Positions 6,043-7,845 of a stretch of 7,845 nt of DNA are shown here, one piece after another; position 1 is the stretch's first letter; the number at the start of each line of letters is the position of its first letter. The translations under genes were made by a program, and so were the position numbers. Origin of the DNA: Burkholderiaceae bacterium (GTDB taxonomy: Bacteria > Pseudomonadota > Gammaproteobacteria > Burkholderiales > Burkholderiaceae_C). The stretch lies in the NCBI GenBank assembly GCA_023268425.1, contig JALRFN010000323.1, positions 1 through 7,845 of the forward strand, read 5' to 3'. Below the pieces are notes generated by a model. The model did not search any database. It worked only from the letters and a program-made list of their open reading frames with translations, and was not told where the DNA came from.

Positions 6043-7275
6043 TCAGGCCGCGCGGCGCCGCGCCATTTCGGCCACCAACTCGCGGGCCAGCGTCAACTTG
6101 CTGGCCTCGGGCAGTTCCATGCTGCCCTGGGCGTCGACCAGCAACAAGCGGTTGTGGTCGTGGCCAAAGGTGTCGGGGCCAATGTTGCCAACCAACAATG
6201 GCACGCCTTTGCGCTGGCGTTTTTCTTGCGCGTGCTTGAGCAAGTCGTGGCTTTCTGCGGCAAAGCCCACGCAGTAGAGCGCACCCGACTCGGCCCGCTC
6301 GGATTGCGCGATGGTGGCCAAGATGTCGGGGTTTTCAACAAAGCGCAGTGCGGGCGTGTCGCCGCTGCCGTCTTTTTTGATTTTGCGCTCGGACTCACCG
6401 TCCACCCGCCAATCGGCCACTGCGGCACAGGCCACGAAATAGTCGGCTTGATCGGCGTGGCTTTGCACCGCAGCCAGCATCTCGCGGGCGCTGCGCACGT
6501 CCACGCGCTGAACGTGGCGCGGCGTTTTCAAGGCCACGGGGCCGCTGACCAGGGTGACCTCGGCGCCCGCTTCAGCGGCCGCTTGCGCGATGGCAAAGCC
6601 CATCTTGCCGCTGGAGCGGTTGGTGATGCCGCGCACGGGGTCAATCGCTTCATAGGTGGGCCCCGCGGTGATCAAAACACGCTGGCCGCGCATGGACTGG
6701 GGCTGAAAAAAGGCGACGACGTCGGCCAAGATGTCTTCGGGTTCGAGCATGCGCCCGTCGCCCACTTCGCCGCAGGCCTGCTCGCCCTGCCCCACGTCCA
6801 GCACGTGCGCGCCATCGGCGCGCAACTGTGCGACGTTGCGTTGCGTGGCCGGGTGTTGCCACATTTCGCGATTCATTGCCGGAGCGATGATCAAGGGGAC
6901 GCGCGCCAGTGGCCGAGCCAGGCACAACAAGGCGAGCAAATCGTCCGCGCGACCGTGCAGCAAACGCGCCATGAAGTCGGCGCTGGCCGGCGCAATCAAG
7001 ATGGCGTCGGCTTCACGGCTGAGGTTGATGTGCGGCATGTTGTTGCTGCCGTCCGCCGCCGCGCGGTCTTCCCAGGGGTCCACGTAAACCGGCCGATTGG
7101 ACAGCGCTTGCATGGTGGTGGGGGTGATGAAGTGGGTCGCGCCCTCGGTCATGACCACCTGCACACTGGCCCCCGCTTTGACCAGCGCGCGGCACAATTC
7201 GGCAGCCTTGTAGCAGGCGATGCCGCCGCTCAAGCCCAAGACCAGGTGCTTGCCCGCCAACTCCAATGTGCTCAT
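6043..7275 (-). CDS. coaBC: Bifunctional phosphopantothenoylcysteine decarboxylase / phosphopantothenate-cysteine ligase
   Basis: Catalyses two steps of coenzyme A synthesis: CTP-dependent joining of cysteine to 4'-phosphopantothenate (CoaB) and FMN-dependent decarboxylation to 4'-phosphopantetheine (CoaC). The 410-residue protein is full length. CoaC domain, about 1-190: GLSGGIACYKA near 14, catalytic His82 in MPHINLS, APAMN at 131-135, and Cys168 in ACGEVGDGRM. CoaB domain, about 195-405: ITAGPTYEAIDPVRGITNRSSGKMG from 202, AAVADW at 284-289 and KIKK at 298-301. GGGGTG precedes the ATG by about 6 nt. A weak minus-strand -10-like TACATT lies at 7305-7310. It is divergent from pyrG, whose product CTP is a CoaB substrate. 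CoA made here is also what BclA consumes, though both links are general and not evidence of co-regulation. Confidence 0.97.
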   Translation of the reverse strand: MSTLELAGKHLVLGLSGGIACYKAAELCRALVKAGASVQVVMTEGATHFITPTTMQALSNRPVYVDPWEDRAAADGSNNMPHINLSREADAILIAPASADFMARLLHGRADDLLALLCLARPLARVPLIIAPAMNREMWQHPATQRNVAQLRADGAHVLDVGQGEQACGEVGDGRMLEPEDILADVVAFFQPQSMRGQRVLITAGPTYEAIDPVRGITNRSSGKMGFAIAQAAAEAGAEVTLVSGPVALKTPRHVQRVDVRSAREMLAAVQSHADQADYFVACAAVADWRVDGESERKIKKDGSGDTPALRFVENPDILATIAQSERAESGALYCVGFAAESHDLLKHAQEKRQRKGVPLLVGNIGPDTFGHDHNRLLLVDAQGSMELPEASKLTLARELVAEMARRRAA

Positions 7276-7401
7276 GGTTTCACCCCGTTTTCAACAACGC
7301 TGGGAATGTATCGCATCGCCAATCTCACGCCAGGGACGAGCGGCCAGCGCGAAACACGCACAAAGCCAGCTTGAGGGCATCAGGCGTCGACGCTGGGCTT
7401 T

Positions 7402-7414
7402 TATAATTCGAATT
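7402..7414 (+). promoter_or_regulatory. pyrG promoter -10 region
   Basis: A perfect TATAAT (7402-7407) lies 45 bp before the pyrG ATG and is followed by TTCGAATT, so that AATTCGAATT (7405-7414) is a perfect 10-bp palindrome across the -10 box and the likely start. No good -35 hexamer exists at 16-18 bp (TTGAGG at 7371 is 25 bp away). The predicted leader is about 38 nt. Confidence 0.55.
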
Positions 7415-7424
7415 TCCACCAGCT

Positions 7425-7444
7425 GCGAGCGCACCGACGCTCGC
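7425..7444 (+). promoter_or_regulatory. Hairpin in the pyrG leader
   Basis: GCGAGCG (7425-7431) and CGCTCGC (7438-7444) form a perfect 7-bp GC-rich stem with loop CACCGA. It ends 7 nt before the pyrG ATG, covering the place where a Shine-Dalgarno sequence would normally be; none is visible (the bases before ATG read CCCTGAA). A role in pyrG translation is possible but unproven. Confidence 0.4.
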
Positions 7445-7451
7445 CCCTGAA

Positions 7452-7845
7452 ATGACGAAATTCGTGTTTGTTACCGGCGGCGTGGTGTCCTCTTTGGGCA
7501 AAGGTATCGCCTCCGCGTCTCTGGCCGCGCTGCTCGAATCGCGCGGCCTCAAAGTCACCCTGATCAAGCTGGACCCCTACCTTAACGTGGATCCGGGCAC
7601 CATGTCGCCCTTCCAACATGGCGAGGTGTTTGTCACCGACGACGGGGCCGAAACCGATCTGGATCTGGGCCACTATGAGCGTTTCATCGAAACGCGCATG
7701 CGCAAGGCCAACAACTTCACCACCGGCCAAATCTACAAGTCGGTGCTGGAGAAAGAACGCCGCGGCGATTACCTGGGCAAGACCGTGCAGGTCATCCCCC
7801 ACGTCACCAACGAAATCCAGGACTTCGTCAAGCGCGGTGCCGGTT
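7452..7845 (+). CDS. pyrG: CTP synthase, N-terminal part (cut by window end)
   Basis: Makes CTP from UTP, ATP and glutamine in the cytoplasm, the last step of pyrimidine nucleotide synthesis. Only the first 131 residues of an enzyme normally near 540-550 residues are in the window, so the glutaminase domain is not seen. Visible synthetase-domain features: FVTGGVVSSLGKGI with P-loop Lys17, KLDPYLNVDPGTMSPFQHGE at 39-58, AETDLDLGHYERF at 66-78 with Asp71 in the Mg-ATP position, NNFTTGQIY, KERRGDYLGKTVQVIPHVT. These match the family almost without gaps. The ATG at 7452 puts the P-loop at the usual place. The promoter and leader hairpin are described separately. Confidence 0.97.
   Translation, partial: MTKFVFVTGGVVSSLGKGIASASLAALLESRGLKVTLIKLDPYLNVDPGTMSPFQHGEVFVTDDGAETDLDLGHYERFIETRMRKANNFTTGQIYKSVLEKERRGDYLGKTVQVIPHVTNEIQDFVKRGAG

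Noticed and set aside
5828..6277. 149-residue plus-strand frame starting in the gene-free stretch
   Set aside because: Mostly antisense to the coaBC end, no ribosome site, basic Ser/Arg-rich composition.
5923..7374. 483-residue open frame on the plus strand
   Set aside because: Fully antisense to coaBC, whose domains and catalytic residues are clear. The low-complexity His/Gly/Ala-rich translation is typical of a shadow frame in GC-rich DNA.
1..7845. tRNA, rRNA, CRISPR, insertion sequence or phage features
   Set aside because: I saw no tRNA-like cloverleaf, no regularly spaced repeats, no transposase-like frame and no target-site duplications. Composition is even apart from the short AT-richer gap near 5761-5920.

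Overview
The window looks like a betaproteobacterium of the order Burkholderiales, most like Comamonadaceae. The reasons are GC-rich DNA with strongly G/C third codon positions, the style of the CoaBC and PyrG proteins, and a benzoyl-CoA ('box') catabolic locus of the type common in that group. The genus is inference; nothing in the window fixes it.

Left two thirds (about 6-5036): part of an aerobic, CoA-dependent benzoate degradation locus. A BoxR-type repressor (HTH plus shikimate-kinase-like effector domain) is on the minus strand. Divergent from it is a tight plus-strand operon: boxD (3,4-dehydroadipyl-CoA semialdehyde dehydrogenase), bclA (benzoate-CoA ligase), and an alpha/beta hydrolase of unassigned role whose GTG start overlaps the bclA stop. 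BclA would make benzoyl-CoA, BoxAB (not in the window) the 2,3-epoxide, BoxC (not in the window) would open the ring and release formate, and BoxD would oxidise the resulting aldehyde. BoxR presumably senses benzoyl-CoA and represses the operon. The boxR/boxD gap has a good sigma70-like promoter (TTGACA-17-TACATT), two inverted copies of ATGCAATAT around it within dyads, and a strong 45-nt stem-loop in the boxD leader.

Middle (5044-6042): a conserved-looking but unrecognised 208-residue minus-strand protein gene, converging on the hydrolase with only 7 bp between stop codons. Upstream lies a gene-free, partly AT-rich stretch of about 370 bp with a leader hairpin and tandem TTAC motifs that may be a response-regulator site.

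Right (6043-7845): housekeeping genes. Bifunctional coaBC (coenzyme A synthesis) is on the minus strand; divergent from it is the first part of pyrG (CTP synthase), cut by the window edge. The pyrG leader is short, has a consensus -10 box, lacks a clear Shine-Dalgarno sequence and has a perfect 7-bp hairpin just before the start codon.

The catabolic part is a variant of a known system. The least explained items are the boxD leader structure, the operator layout at boxR/boxD, the unknown hydrolase and the unknown 208-residue protein.
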